Below, one piece after another: positions 39,759 to 48,124 of a stretch of DNA of 59,196 nucleotides. Source of the DNA: Phyllobacterium brassicacearum (lineage in GTDB: Bacteria; Pseudomonadota; Alphaproteobacteria; Rhizobiales; Rhizobiaceae); assembly GCF_003010955.1 (NCBI RefSeq), contig NZ_PGGO01000029.1:1-59196 (forward strand). Direction: 5' to 3'. The notes below the pieces were generated by a model that saw only the letters and a list, made by a program, of their open reading frames with translations, had not been told where the DNA came from and made no database searches. Position numbers and translations under genes: made by a program. How positions within the stretch are numbered: position 1 is the stretch's first letter; the number at the start of each line of letters is the position of its first letter.

Positions 39759-40180
39759 TGACGATGACCGATAAAGTCGAGATACTGGAAAAAGAAGCAG
39801 CGCCGATTGCTGAAGCTGAATCCGCTCATACGGAAGTCGGGACAGCATCCGTATCGGCCATCCCCGCCGAGGAACTGGCGCGGATGACTGACGATATCAT
39901 CGCTGCGCTGAAGACTGTGTATGACCCGGAAATTCCCGCCGATATCTATGAACTCGGCCTCGTCTACAAGATCGACATCGAGGACGATCGCTCGGTGAAG
40001 ATCGAAATGACACTGACAGCCCCGGGGTGCCCGGTCGCAGGCGAAATGCCGGGCTGGGTCCAGGATGCCGTTGGAGCTGTCGAAGGCGTAAGCTTCGTCG
40101 ATGTTACCATGACGTTCGACCCGCCATGGACGCCCGACCGCATGTCGGAAGAGGCACAGGTCGCCGTCGGCTGGTACTAA
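39758..40180 (+). CDS. SufT-type DUF59/MIP18 protein
   Basis: A 140-aa DUF59 (MIP18-family) protein as found at the end of suf operons and named SufT. The core is LKTVYDPEIPADIYELGLVYKI then MTLTAPGCPVAGEMP, with the conserved Cys of the cluster-binding loop. An N-terminal acidic extension of about 40 residues is variable. Three start codons lie in a row (GTG 39755, ATG 39758, ATG 39764); 39758 overlaps the sufS stop by one base. It is thought to help insert clusters into target proteins. Confidence 0.93.
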   Translation: MTMTDKVEILEKEAAPIAEAESAHTEVGTASVSAIPAEELARMTDDIIAALKTVYDPEIPADIYELGLVYKIDIEDDRSVKIEMTLTAPGCPVAGEMPGWVQDAVGAVEGVSFVDVTMTFDPPWTPDRMSEEAQVAVGWY

Positions 40181-40201
40181 GAGGCTGTTTGAAATCAGTA
40201 T

Positions 40202-40753
40202 CTAAGGCGCCTCGCAGCCTTCCGGCACGCTATCCTCGAATGGCTTGTCGGATTTCTCCAACGTTCCATCAAGTATGGAAAGCGGCACGTAGGGCACGCC
40301 CTGAATGGCCGGATTGGCGAGCCTTAGCCTGTAACAGCCGTTGAAGACCGATACTGTGCCGTCCTTGGCCTCGGATTTGATCGCCAGCGGCTGGCTCCAA
40401 TAGGCAGAACCGGCGGCGCCTTCGCCTACCGCCTTGCCGAAGAGGACGGAAACGGACGTGGTGTTCTCGTAGCCGGCCTGGAATTGCGGGAATGGCTGCG
40501 GTGGGTTGTCGGATGCGTAATAGCTGTAGGCGCGGGCATATTCCTGCCGGTTGATGGCATTGTAGTAAGAGTTGATCAGCGTCTCGGGCGTGCTGCGATT
40601 GTCGAGATATTCAGAGTCTTTGGGTGCGGGTGATTCCGCAGGTGCGGATTCTGTTGGCTTCGGTTCGGGCTGCTTTGTTTCCTGGGCAACAGCAGGCATC
40701 AAATTGAGTGCCGATGATGCCAGGCAGCATAGTATGAGATGGCGATAATTCAT
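40202..40753 (-). CDS. Hypothetical exported protein
   Basis: A 183-aa protein with a clear signal peptide (NYRHLILCCLASSALNLMPAVA, cleavage before QETKQ). A Pro/Glu/Ala-rich linker (PKPTESAPAESPAP) precedes a small globular part beginning TPETLINSYYNAINRQEYARAYSYY, a pattern resembling NTF2-like or DUF-type secreted folds. I do not recognise the family. The start ATG 40753 is the one that gives a signal peptide; the frame stays open far upstream but is antisense to the A-type carrier gene there. It is convergent with the SufT gene. Confidence 0.75.
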   Translation of the reverse strand: MNYRHLILCCLASSALNLMPAVAQETKQPEPKPTESAPAESPAPKDSEYLDNRSTPETLINSYYNAINRQEYARAYSYYASDNPPQPFPQFQAGYENTTSVSVLFGKAVGEGAAGSAYWSQPLAIKSEAKDGTVSVFNGCYRLRLANPAIQGVPYVPLSILDGTLEKSDKPFEDSVPEGCEAP

Positions 40754-40879
40754 GATTTCAGCCTTCTGCCAGTCATGTTTATCAATCGCGGACAGTTTGA
40801 ACACTTGCGGTGACGGTTGTGTAACATTAACTATGGTATGCGAGTGATCGTTCCGCGATCTCGAGAAGAGAGATGAGAA

Positions 40880-41254
40880 ATGGGTCGTTTTTCTGTCATG
40901 ACGTTGACTGACGCCGCAGCGCGCCGCGTAAGCGAAATTGTTGCGACGCGCGAAAATGCGCTCGGCATCCGCGTCGGCATCAAGAAGGGCGGCTGCGCGG
41001 GCATGGAGTACATGATCGACCTCGTTACCGAAGCGAAACCTGGTGATGATGTCGTTGAGAAGGACGGCTCGAAAGTCTTTGTAGCCCCGGAAGCGGTACT
41101 CTACCTCCTCGGAACGCAGATGGATTTCGAGGTGACGACACTGCGCACCGGCTTCGTTTTCAACAATCCTAACCAGACCTCGGCCTGCGGCTGCGGCGAG
41201 TCGGTTGAGTTGACGCCGGCAAAACCTGAAGCGCTGGCATCCGCCGCCTCCTGA
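40880..41254 (+). CDS. A-type Fe-S carrier (HesB/IscA/SufA)
   Basis: A 124-aa A-type carrier. The three ligand cysteines are C in IKKGGCAGMEY and the C-x-C of SACGCGES. It stores or passes clusters to target enzymes. It lies 700 nt beyond the SufT gene, separated by a gene on the other strand, so it is not in the suf operon transcript but belongs to the same function. A short Ala/Ser tail follows the CxC and is unremarkable. Confidence 0.94.
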   Translation: MGRFSVMTLTDAAARRVSEIVATRENALGIRVGIKKGGCAGMEYMIDLVTEAKPGDDVVEKDGSKVFVAPEAVLYLLGTQMDFEVTTLRTGFVFNNPNQTSACGCGESVELTPAKPEALASAAS

Positions 41255-41332
41255 TTTACCAAGCTCGTTGAAGACTAAGCGCATGCCTGTTTTGGGCGTG
41301 ACGTCATTGCCCGTGCCTGCAATAGTTCGGGC

Positions 41333-41653
41333 ATGGACAATGATGCGATTCACGATCTGTTTGCGGGGCTCGGCCCGGTTACCATCAAACGCATGTTTGG
41401 CGGCAAGGGTATTTATTTTCAGGGCTTGATTGTCGCCGTTGAGCTTTCCGATGGAGACCTTCTCCTGAAAGCCGATTCGATCTCCGCGCCGGAATTCGAA
41501 GCGGTCGGTAGCAAACAATGGATGCCTGTAGGTAAATCCGGACCGGTCAAGATGCCCTATTGGTCGATACCGGACGAGGCAATCGATGATCCGGATGTCA
41601 TGACCGAATGGGCAAGGCGCGCCTATGAAGCCTCGCTGCGCGTGGCCAAGTAA
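41333..41653 (+). CDS. TfoX/Sxy N-terminal domain protein
   Basis: A 106-aa protein with the TfoX N-terminal domain (GLGPVTIKRMFGGKGIYFQGLIVA, then MPYWSIPDEAIDD). In Haemophilus and E. coli the full TfoX/Sxy activates competence genes with CRP; the stand-alone N-terminal domain, as here, is widespread and of unclear role. It is convergent with the Nudix gene. Confidence 0.88.
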   Translation: MDNDAIHDLFAGLGPVTIKRMFGGKGIYFQGLIVAVELSDGDLLLKADSISAPEFEAVGSKQWMPVGKSGPVKMPYWSIPDEAIDDPDVMTEWARRAYEASLRVAK

Positions 41654-41656
41654 CGT

Positions 41657-42064
41657 TTAAACCAGGCTGCGCTGCCGGAGCAGATCGATGGCGTGGCGTG
41701 TCGGCATGGTCACGTGTTCAGGCAGGCTGTCGAGCAGAAACCAGTCGATCCCGCCATGCTTGTCCGGCTCCAGCAGTTGCATCTCACCGGAATAGGTCTG
41801 CGCTAGGAACAGGACGCCCAGCCAGTGCTGACGCTCGCCATGAAAAAGCTGTTCGCTAAGTCCGAGCAGCGAGATTGCCCCAGCCTGGAGGCCGGTCTCC
41901 TCAAAGGCTTCGCGGCGGATCGCCTGTTCGGCTGTTTCAAGAAAATCCACCTTGCCGCCAGGAATGCCCCAGGCGCCGGCCTCGGGGCTCTTCTTGCGCT
42001 GCAACAGGAGGATACGGGCGTCTTTTAGGAAAACGATACCGCATCCTACGCCCGGTGATTGCAC
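41657..42064 (-). CDS. Nudix hydrolase
   Basis: A 135-aa Nudix pyrophosphohydrolase. The box is complete: GKVDFLETAEQAIRREAFEE then TGL, matching G-x5-E-x7-R-E-U-x-E-E-x-G-U. The opening VGCGIVFLKDARILLLQRKKS is MutT-like. Substrate (nucleotide or dinucleotide) unknown. It starts 7 nt after the helicase stop on the same strand, so co-transcription is likely. Confidence 0.93.
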   Translation of the reverse strand: MQSPGVGCGIVFLKDARILLLQRKKSPEAGAWGIPGGKVDFLETAEQAIRREAFEETGLQAGAISLLGLSEQLFHGERQHWLGVLFLAQTYSGEMQLLEPDKHGGIDWFLLDSLPEHVTMPTRHAIDLLRQRSLV

Positions 42065-42071
42065 GAGAACC

Positions 42072-43583
42072 TCAGATCTTGGTGTCGATCAGCATGAAGG
42101 CGGGGATTTCATCGCCGAAACCGACTGGTGCCGAACCCATGTCGTCGCGCTCGCGGCGGTGATCACGGCGCGGCTCGGCATGCGGCACGCGTGCACGGCG
42201 CTGCTCATTCTCGGCCTTGATCGCAGCCTTCTGCGGCTTTTCTGCTGTGCGCACGACCGGCTGCTCCTCAGCAGGCTGAGGATGTGCTTCCGCTTCCTTC
42301 GCCCGTTCGGCAGCCGCAATGATGTCGATTTCCGACTGCGGCCGTTCGCGCTCGCGACCTTCATTACGCGGCTTGCGCTTGGCTTCGGGCTTGCCCCTGC
42401 CGCGGCCACGGCGTGGCGCCTCGTCCGGCTCGGTCGAGGGAGGCAGGGTCGAGAGGTCACCGTCATGCCAGATGATATCTTCGCCAATCAGTTTTTCGAT
42501 GGCCGACAGATGTTTGGTATCAGCGGGCGTAACCAGCGTAAAAGCCTTGCCCGAACGTCCGGCGCGGCCCGTGCGGCCGATGCGATGGACATAATCTTCC
42601 GAATGGATCGGCACGTCGAAATTGAACACATGGCTCACATCGGGAATGTCGAGACCGCGAGCGGCGACGTCTGACGCGACGAGCAGCTTGAGCTTGCCGT
42701 CCTTGAAATTCGCCAGCATCGTCGTGCGGGCGCGCTGATCCATGTCACCGTGGAGCGCACCGGCATCGAACTCATGCTTGACCAGCGAGCGGAAAAGCTC
42801 GGAAACATCCTTCTTGCGGTTGCAGAAGATGATTGCGTTCTTGAGGCCTTCATCCTCGGCGCGGATCAGGTCACGCAGTACGGCGCGCTTTTCCCAATCC
42901 TTCTTGCCGGATTTGACCAGCTTCTGCTCGACAGTCTTGGCGGTCGTCGCAGCCTTGGCAACTTCGATACGCACTGGCGAATGCAGGAACTGTTCGGTAA
43001 GTTTGGTGATTTCCGGCGGCATGGTTGCCGAGAAGAACAGCGTCTGGCGGGTGAACGGGATAAGCTTGCAGATGCGCTCGATATCCGGAATGAAACCCAT
43101 GTCGAGCATACGGTCGGCTTCGTCGATGACGAGGATGTCGACGGCGCTGAGCAAGAGCTTGCCGCGTTCGAAATGGTCGAGCAGGCGGCCAGGCGTTGCA
43201 ATCAGCACGTCGGCGCCGCGTTCAAGCTTGCGCAACTGGTCTTCGAAGGAGACGCCACCGATGAGGAGGGCGACATTCAACCGGTGGTTCTTGCCGTATT
43301 TGACGAAGTTTTCCTCGACCTGCGCTGCGAGTTCGCGCGTCGGCTCGAGAATGAGGGTGCGCGGCATACGGGCGCGGGCACGGCCCTGCTCGAGCAGCGT
43401 CAGCATTGGCAGAACGAAAGACGCAGTCTTGCCGGTTCCCGTCTGGGCGATGCCGAGAACGTCCTTGCGTTGCAGCGCATGCGGGATGGCGCCAGCCTGG
43501 ATCGGTGTCGGAATTGTATATCCTGCTGCTTCAACAGCATTGAGCACTTTCGTGGAAAGGCCCAGATCGGCAAAGGTGGTCAA
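42072..43583 (-). CDS. DEAD-box RNA helicase (RhlE-like)
   Basis: A 503-aa ATP-dependent RNA helicase. Motifs in order: Q motif, AQTGTGKT (I), PTRELAAQ (Ia), VIDEADRMLDMGF (II), SAT (III), and HRIGRTGRAGRSG (VI). The C-terminal 120 residues are a basic, low-complexity tail (RRGRGRGKPEAKRKPRNEGRE) that binds RNA non-specifically. This architecture is of the RhlE group, linked to cold growth and degradosome work in other proteobacteria. A 186-nt leader separates it from nadK. Confidence 0.94.
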   Translation of the reverse strand: MTTFADLGLSTKVLNAVEAAGYTIPTPIQAGAIPHALQRKDVLGIAQTGTGKTASFVLPMLTLLEQGRARARMPRTLILEPTRELAAQVEENFVKYGKNHRLNVALLIGGVSFEDQLRKLERGADVLIATPGRLLDHFERGKLLLSAVDILVIDEADRMLDMGFIPDIERICKLIPFTRQTLFFSATMPPEITKLTEQFLHSPVRIEVAKAATTAKTVEQKLVKSGKKDWEKRAVLRDLIRAEDEGLKNAIIFCNRKKDVSELFRSLVKHEFDAGALHGDMDQRARTTMLANFKDGKLKLLVASDVAARGLDIPDVSHVFNFDVPIHSEDYVHRIGRTGRAGRSGKAFTLVTPADTKHLSAIEKLIGEDIIWHDGDLSTLPPSTEPDEAPRRGRGRGKPEAKRKPRNEGRERERPQSEIDIIAAAERAKEAEAHPQPAEEQPVVRTAEKPQKAAIKAENEQRRARVPHAEPRRDHRRERDDMGSAPVGFGDEIPAFMLIDTKI

Positions 43584-43769
43584 AGGAGATTTAACTTTCT
43601 ATCTGCATTCGGTGCTGCGCACGTCCGTAGGCGGCCCAAGCACAGGCACTCGAATTGCACAGCGTTTTTGCTGCAAGTGCGTTACGGCGCGAGGCAGCAA
43701 AAGTCAACTCTCACGTGAGGTCACATTTAAGAGTTTGTTATATTTGTGCGTGATTTTATTCTGATGTTG

Positions 43770-44543
43770 TCAATAAAGGAACTGTTCCTTGAGAATTCGT
43801 TCGTTCCATGAATGGTTCTTGTCAAACAGAATGGTTGCCCGCAGGTGAGATGCTTCTTCGACTGTAACGGATAGAACAGACTTTACTTCCGTGTGATCGG
43901 CAACGGCGTTGACCGGTCGCTTTTCCGGTTCGAGGATATCGAAGCGCACCGTCACCCGGTTGGGTAATAGCGCACCGCGCCAGCGGCGCGGTCGAAACGC
44001 CGAAACCGGGGTGAGGGCAAGCAACCGCGCATCGAGCGGAATGATCGGGCCCTGCGCGGAAAGGTTGTAGGCCGTGGAGCCGGCGGGCGTCGCAACCATC
44101 ACGCCGTCGCAGATCAATTCTTCCAGCCGCACCTTGTCGTCGACAGTGATCCTGATCTTCGCCGCCTGGTAGGACTGGCGCAGCAGCGAGACCTCGTTCA
44201 GCGCGAATGCCGTGAACGTGCCGTCCTCGACCGACTCCGTCTCCATCTTGAGCGGCCGGATCGTCTCGGCATGCGCGGCTTCCACCCGCTCTTTCAGCTC
44301 GGTATCGCTGTATTCGTTCATCAGGAAGCCGACCGATCCGCGGTTCATGCCGTAGATCATCTTGCCTTGGTTCATGAAGTTCTGCAGCGTCTGCAGCATG
44401 AAGCCGTCGCCGCCCAGCGCAACGATCACATCGGCTTCGCGGGCCTCAACATGACCGTAGATCCGTGTCAGATCGCGCATTGCCTCATCGGAGTCGGGCG
44501 TTCCGGAGGAAAGAAAAGCAAATGTTTCGATTTTCCGGGTCAT
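43770..44543 (-). CDS. nadK: NAD kinase
   Basis: NadK, 257 aa, phosphorylates NAD to NADP. Signature [10 protein letters not shown] (GGDG loop, Asp catalytic) near residue 44 and the NE-S and [22 protein letters not shown] blocks are present. The short form without an N-terminal extension is usual in alphaproteobacteria. ATG 44543 begins [12 protein letters not shown] as in relatives; an ATG at 44585 adds 14 residues. Confidence 0.95.
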   Translation of the reverse strand: MTRKIETFAFLSSGTPDSDEAMRDLTRIYGHVEAREADVIVALGGDGFMLQTLQNFMNQGKMIYGMNRGSVGFLMNEYSDTELKERVEAAHAETIRPLKMETESVEDGTFTAFALNEVSLLRQSYQAAKIRITVDDKVRLEELICDGVMVATPAGSTAYNLSAQGPIIPLDARLLALTPVSAFRPRRWRGALLPNRVTVRFDILEPEKRPVNAVADHTEVKSVLSVTVEEASHLRATILFDKNHSWNERILKEQFLY

Positions 44544-44695
44544 GGCTGCCTGCACGTACGCGAGTAGGGATGTATCGCCTAGCATGGTATGAGTGATCTG
44601 GCAAAATGCCGGGCACGCAAAAAAACGGTGAAATTATCGCGAGCGGCTGTTTTTTCGTTTTACAGAGCGGAGCTTTGTGCTAATCGGACGCCGCT

Positions 44696-44771
44696 GCCCT
44701 TATAGCTCAGTTGGTAGAGCATCTGATTTGTAATCAGAGGGTCGGGAGTTCGAGTCTCTCTGGGGGCACCA
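44696..44771 (+). tRNA. tRNA-Thr (anticodon TGT)
   Basis: A complete 76-nt cloverleaf with encoded CCA. Acceptor GCCCTTA pairs with TGGGGGC through two G-T pairs; the D arm is GCTC...GAGC; the anticodon stem TCTGA/TCAGA holds loop TTTGTAA, so the anticodon is TGT and the charge is threonine; the T arm is GGGAG-TTCGAGT-CTCTC. Its 3' end is the probable attachment site of the island to its right. Confidence 0.97.
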
Positions 44772-44798
44772 TAAATTTCAAACACTTAGCTGTCTTTT

Positions 44799-44822
44799 GG
44801 GAGGTCATTCGGCCTCCCTTTT
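44799..44822 (+). terminator. tRNA-Thr terminator
   Basis: GGGAGG (44799-44804) pairs with CCTCCC (44813-44818) and is followed by TTTT (44819-44822), 28 nt after the tRNA. A standard intrinsic terminator. Confidence 0.8.
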
Positions 44823-44828
44823 GCCGTT

Positions 44829-44903
44829 GGGGGATACTCTGGGGGACACATTGTCGCAGGGGGATACTTGGGCCTGCTAACCGCGTATCCCCCGGGGATA
44901 CTT
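44829..44903. repeat. GGGGGATACT repeats, putative arm sites
   Basis: Direct repeats GGGGGATACT (44829-44838), GGGGGACACA (44841-44850), GGGGGATACT (44859-44868) and GGGGATACTT (44894-44903), with an inverted GTATCCCCC (44885-44893). Clusters of short repeats beside a tRNA 3' end are the usual arm-type binding sites of tyrosine recombinases and excisionases in integrative elements. The repeats are seen; the binding role is inferred. Confidence 0.6.
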
Positions 44904-44904
44904 C

Positions 44905-45117
44905 CTAGGCAACTGTCCTTGAGGCCATGAACACGTCTAGATCGACTTTCCGCCACAGCTTGCGGCCAAGCGCCGTCGAGGGCTTCGGAAAGCCTTCAAG
45001 CGGCGGATGATACTTGCCGCGCTCATCGGTATAGCCATGCTCATAGCGCCACACCGACATCACTTTAACGCCGAGGTAATCCGCGACCGCCTTCTGGGTG
45101 AACCATTCCCGCTCAAC
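44905..45117 (-). CDS. Excisionase/AlpA-like HTH protein, start lost
   Basis: A short DNA-binding protein of about 70 residues with a winged-helix pattern: WFTQKAVADYLGVKVMSVWR then a loop, FPKPSTALGRKLWRKVDLDVFM. This is the MerR/AlpA/excisionase type that binds next to element ends. No ATG, GTG or TTG is found at the expected N-terminus: the codon before VEREWFTQ is CCC. The frame stays open to an ATG at 45201, which would add 28 atypical residues and overlap the next gene. It may be a truncated gene joined to foreign sequence near 45117. Confidence 0.6.
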   Translation of the reverse strand, partial: VEREWFTQKAVADYLGVKVMSVWRYEHGYTDERGKYHPPLEGFPKPSTALGRKLWRKVDLDVFMASRTVA

Positions 45118-45160
45118 GGGAGGGATGGATGGCCCACCCCCGCAACAAAAGGCAAAGATG

Positions 45161-45418
45161 ATGAACAGACGGGAATTTGATGACCTTGCGCTCGGGGACA
45201 TAGTCCACGCAAAGGTCAATGGAATGTACTCCTCACGGCCCGAGATGGAGCCGCTATGCGTGGTGATCGGGAAGACCAGCGGCGGAGCCCTTTGGCTCGC
45301 GGACACGCTCACGGCACAGCGGTTCAGTGCGCCGTACCAGCGCTATCAGACATACCCGGCGACGGAGGCCCATACGGCGCTGTTACACCTACGGGTAGGG
45401 TTCTCTACGGCTCCTTGA
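45161..45418 (+). CDS. Hypothetical protein, island gene
   Basis: An 85-aa protein that I do not recognise. It begins MNRREFDDLALGDIVHAKVN and has the mixed beta-strand pattern of small regulatory or phage/plasmid proteins (PLCVVIGKTSGGALWLADTL). No signal peptide, no cysteine apart from one in EPLCVV. It is divergent from the HTH gene and 56 nt upstream of the HEPN-like gene on the same strand. An ATG at 45158 overlaps, so the start may be either. Confidence 0.5.
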   Translation: MNRREFDDLALGDIVHAKVNGMYSSRPEMEPLCVVIGKTSGGALWLADTLTAQRFSAPYQRYQTYPATEAHTALLHLRVGFSTAP

Positions 45419-45474
45419 CCGGAATTTGCGCAAAGGGGATGCTGGACGCCATTAACGGGAGCTAGGAGACTGGT

Positions 45475-46101
45475 ATGGCGTCCATCGAGCTAAATAATCT
45501 TCCCTTCCCTGATAGCAATATAGACGACGAAAAGCCGAACCTTGCGCTTGGACGGTTTATGACTGTTTGGGCTCAAATCGAAGTTGTATGTGGTTTCCTG
45601 TTTCGAAAACTTACGGACCTCAACTATGATTTGACGATGATTATTTTTGACAACGTCAGCAATGTAGACCAGTTGGCAATGCTGACCCAAATCTGCGAAC
45701 TCTTGCCCAAGGAAGAGCATAGGGTCGAACTGCAAGGGCTTTTTGCCGAAGTGCAGAAATTCAGCACCATCAGGAACAAAATCGTCCACGCATCGTGGGG
45801 AGAGTTCAATCGAGAGCCAGCACGTTTCTCATCCAATCTTACGTCGCAGCAGATGGACGAAATCTTTAACGAGACGCAAAAAGGGAAAAGCCTCGCCGAC
45901 AAACTCATATTTCCCGTGACGCGAATGGAGAAATTCATCCCCGAGATGATCAACCTCCGGGATCGCTTGGAAAAATCGCTCGATGCCATCGAAATTCCGG
46001 ACGGCCCTCTATCCCGTCACCAACGCAAAATGGAAGAGCATAGGCGCGAGATGCTGGAACGAAGAGATAAGTGGCTAGCGGAGAGGGATCAAAAACCTTA
46101 G
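45475..46101 (+). CDS. HEPN-like putative ribonuclease
   Basis: A 208-aa, mainly helical protein with the HEPN signature R-x4-H: R100-N-K-I-V-H105 in STIRNKIVHASW, the polar residue after Arg being Asn as in active HEPN ribonucleases. The C-terminal 30 residues are a highly charged helix (RKMEEHRREMLERRDKW). HEPN domains are the nuclease part of many abortive-infection and toxin-antitoxin systems. No antitoxin (MNT-type) gene is adjacent. It is intact, more AT-rich than the core genes and lies 19 nt before the broken AbiJ-like gene region, so the two may form one cassette. Cleavage activity is inferred. Confidence 0.7.
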   Translation: MASIELNNLPFPDSNIDDEKPNLALGRFMTVWAQIEVVCGFLFRKLTDLNYDLTMIIFDNVSNVDQLAMLTQICELLPKEEHRVELQGLFAEVQKFSTIRNKIVHASWGEFNREPARFSSNLTSQQMDEIFNETQKGKSLADKLIFPVTRMEKFIPEMINLRDRLEKSLDAIEIPDGPLSRHQRKMEEHRREMLERRDKWLAERDQKP

Positions 46102-46120
46102 GGCAGATCGCACTATAGTT

Positions 46121-47082
46121 GTGGATGAATTTGTATATCTATCCCATGCATTGACGCCGGATCGCGTACGGTGGATCGTGAGCGGAAATGAACAGCAGCG
46201 GGATGAAAACATCTTGGCGGAAGAAAGCATAGATCGCTCAAAACTGACATTCGAGCAGGCGGAAGGGTCTGCCCCGCTACCACGGCAGTTAGAATTGCAA
46301 GAAGTGTCTCAGCAGTTGAGAGCGGTTCTGTGGGAATATATATCCACGGCTCATTGGTTGCAAAAACGAGCCGCGAGGGATACGTCTTCGGAGATTGGCA
46401 AGTCATCCTACGTGACATGCATGTGCATCGTTACCACAAGATGGCAGATGAATTTACGTCAGATGAGGACGTGCTGTACCCGCAGATCAAAGGGATTTTT
46501 GTTCGAGGAACATATCTCGAAATCTTTGGCTTTCTGCAATGGGTTATGCGCCACCCCAACTGCGTCTACGAGTTTGCTAGAAACGTTGATCAGCGATTGA
46601 GGTTGGGCCACGCAGCTTATCGCGTGGTGAACGGTGACACGATTGTCCCAGTCTCATCATCCGACGAAAAGCAAACACTGGAACGTGCATTCTCCGATCT
46701 TGCATCTACAGAATTCAACGGAGCGCGTCAGCATTTGAAATTGGCCGCCGAGGGGGCGACGGCAGGGAACTGGGCAGGAAGTGTCAGGGAAAGCATTCAC
46801 GCGGTGGAGGCTACGGCAAAATCGCTTGTCCCGGACGCCAAAGAGCTTGGTCCAGCGCTGGCCAAACTCGAAGGGCACGGGGCAATTCACAAGGCCATGA
46901 AGCAGGGATTTAGTTCCCTCTACGGATTTACTAGCGACGAAAAAGGTATCCGCCATGCTTTGTTAGACGGGGATGCCGCGAAGGTGGACCAGACGGACGC
47001 GCTGTTTATGCTTGGAGCATGTGCGGCGTTTGTCTCGTACCTCATCAACAAGGGCAGAGCGGCGGGACTGATCAAAGAGTAG
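46121..47082 (+). pseudogene. AbiJ-like gene split by an AT insertion
   Basis: A gene of an AbiJ-like family broken by one frameshift. The first frame (from a GTG at 46121 or 46178) encodes LTFEQAEGSAPLPRQLELQE and continues to LWEYI; the second begins HGSLVAKTSREGYVFGDW and runs to a stop at 47080. Removing one AT from the ATATATAT run at 46336-46343 rejoins them in frame as LWEYIHGSLVAKTSREG. The C-terminal half (SIHAVEATAKSLV, GFSSLYGFTSDEKGIRHALL) resembles AbiJ C-terminal regions, which are linked to phage defence. The rest of the reading frame is undamaged, so the break is recent, a phase-variable site, or a sequencing error. Confidence 0.7.
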
Positions 47083-47811
47083 GGCGGAAAAAGGGGAGGA
47101 ACACAAACGCCGGATTAGGACCTTTGTTGCTGCCCCTCCCAGCAGCAGTTCAGCCCGGGCACAGTACACACAGACCGACCCCCGGTCTTTCAATACAATT
47201 GCTTACCCCGCGAGGGTGAAACCGATTTCCGGGGGCCCGATGGTCAGGCGGACAAAAGCTCAATTCTGCCAATGGGTTATTTGTATTTTTATTTTTTGGA
47301 TTTCATTGCCCCTGTCAGTGCCATGGGCCCCACCTCGTACCACCCGGGCTGGCGCTGGGCCTGGGGGAACCCCCGTACCTGGGGTGCTGCCTAGAGCATC
47401 CAAGCCCCCGGGGCGGTGGCGCTGAATGCCCCTTGACGTATCCCTTGTGCGGAAAACGATGCGGGTGTGTTCGACCAAGCTACTGTTATTGCAGGCATTT
47501 CAGCAATAAGGCCCTCTGATACAATATCAGGTGTTCTGGAATGTTGAGCCCTGAGACGGCCAATTGCCGGGTTGTGCTGCGCTGTCATCCTGTCATGCTG
47601 TGGGCATCCCACGGTCCAAGGGCAGGGCGTTAGTCCGGGGGTTCCTGGATTTGCAGTGCCAAGATGCTGAGTTTGTGACGTAGTGTCGCCTGCAATCGGG
47701 GGTTGAGCAGACCACTCAACACAACCAAAAGTAATACATAAGCAAAGATTTATGTGATAATAAACCGTCTCGTCCCGCGTTCGGTGTCTCAGGGCGTTTT
47801 CCGCCAAATGC
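47083..47811. other. Noncoding island stretch with diverged repeats
   Basis: 729 bp without a convincing gene. It contains two blocks that recur in diverged form at 48545-48905: one with AGTACACA, GGTCTTTCAATA and TTACCC (47160-47215), and one with a TTTTTATTTTT run before GG (47288-47300). An open frame on the minus strand here is the read-through of the recombinase fragment in the wrong frame. Confidence 0.5.
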
Positions 47812-48120
47812 CTAAGCGTGTTGGGCCTGCGGGAAGGGCACAACGACGGGCCTTGGCTTGAGAGGGCCACCGCTGGCCAGTCGCTCGACGGCTTGCCCCC
47901 ACGCTTGCAGCGCCTCCTCCTGCTCATCGGCGTAGTCATCCACCTGATATACACATCCTTGAGGCTATTGGCCTTGTCGGCGCTCGTGTGGGACAGCACG
48001 GCCTCAATCACATCGGGCGGGGTTCCAAGCTTCTGCATCCCGGTCGCGGCGCTGCGGCGCAAATCGTGAAGCCAGAAGTTCGGAATGGTCACGGGCTCCT
48101 TGCGCTCTTCGTCCGCGATC
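47812..48120 (-). pseudogene. Tyrosine recombinase C-terminal fragment
   Basis: The last third of a tyrosine integrase. The catalytic HxxR box is seen as LHDLRRSAATGMQKLG, the second His as VLSHTS, and the nucleophile Tyr in KDVY. Just after this Tyr the frame breaks: with one AT removed from GATATAC (47946-47952, plus strand) the reading continues QVDDYADEQEEALQAWGQA and ends at a TAG (47812-47814). The N-terminal two thirds are missing: a stop and foreign sequence lie upstream near 48120. This is a non-functional relic of the island's integrase or of a second element. Confidence 0.8.
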
Positions 48121-48124
48121 TTCG

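Noticed and set aside
40754..41518. Upstream extension of the 183-aa exported protein to 438 codons
   Set aside because: The extra part is antisense to the A-type carrier gene, and the signal peptide begins at the internal ATG 40753.
47391..48092. A continuous 233-aa minus-strand protein covering the recombinase fragment
   Set aside because: Only the first 50 residues resemble a recombinase; the remainder is the wrong frame after the extra AT. The native C-terminus is found in another frame and ends at 47812.
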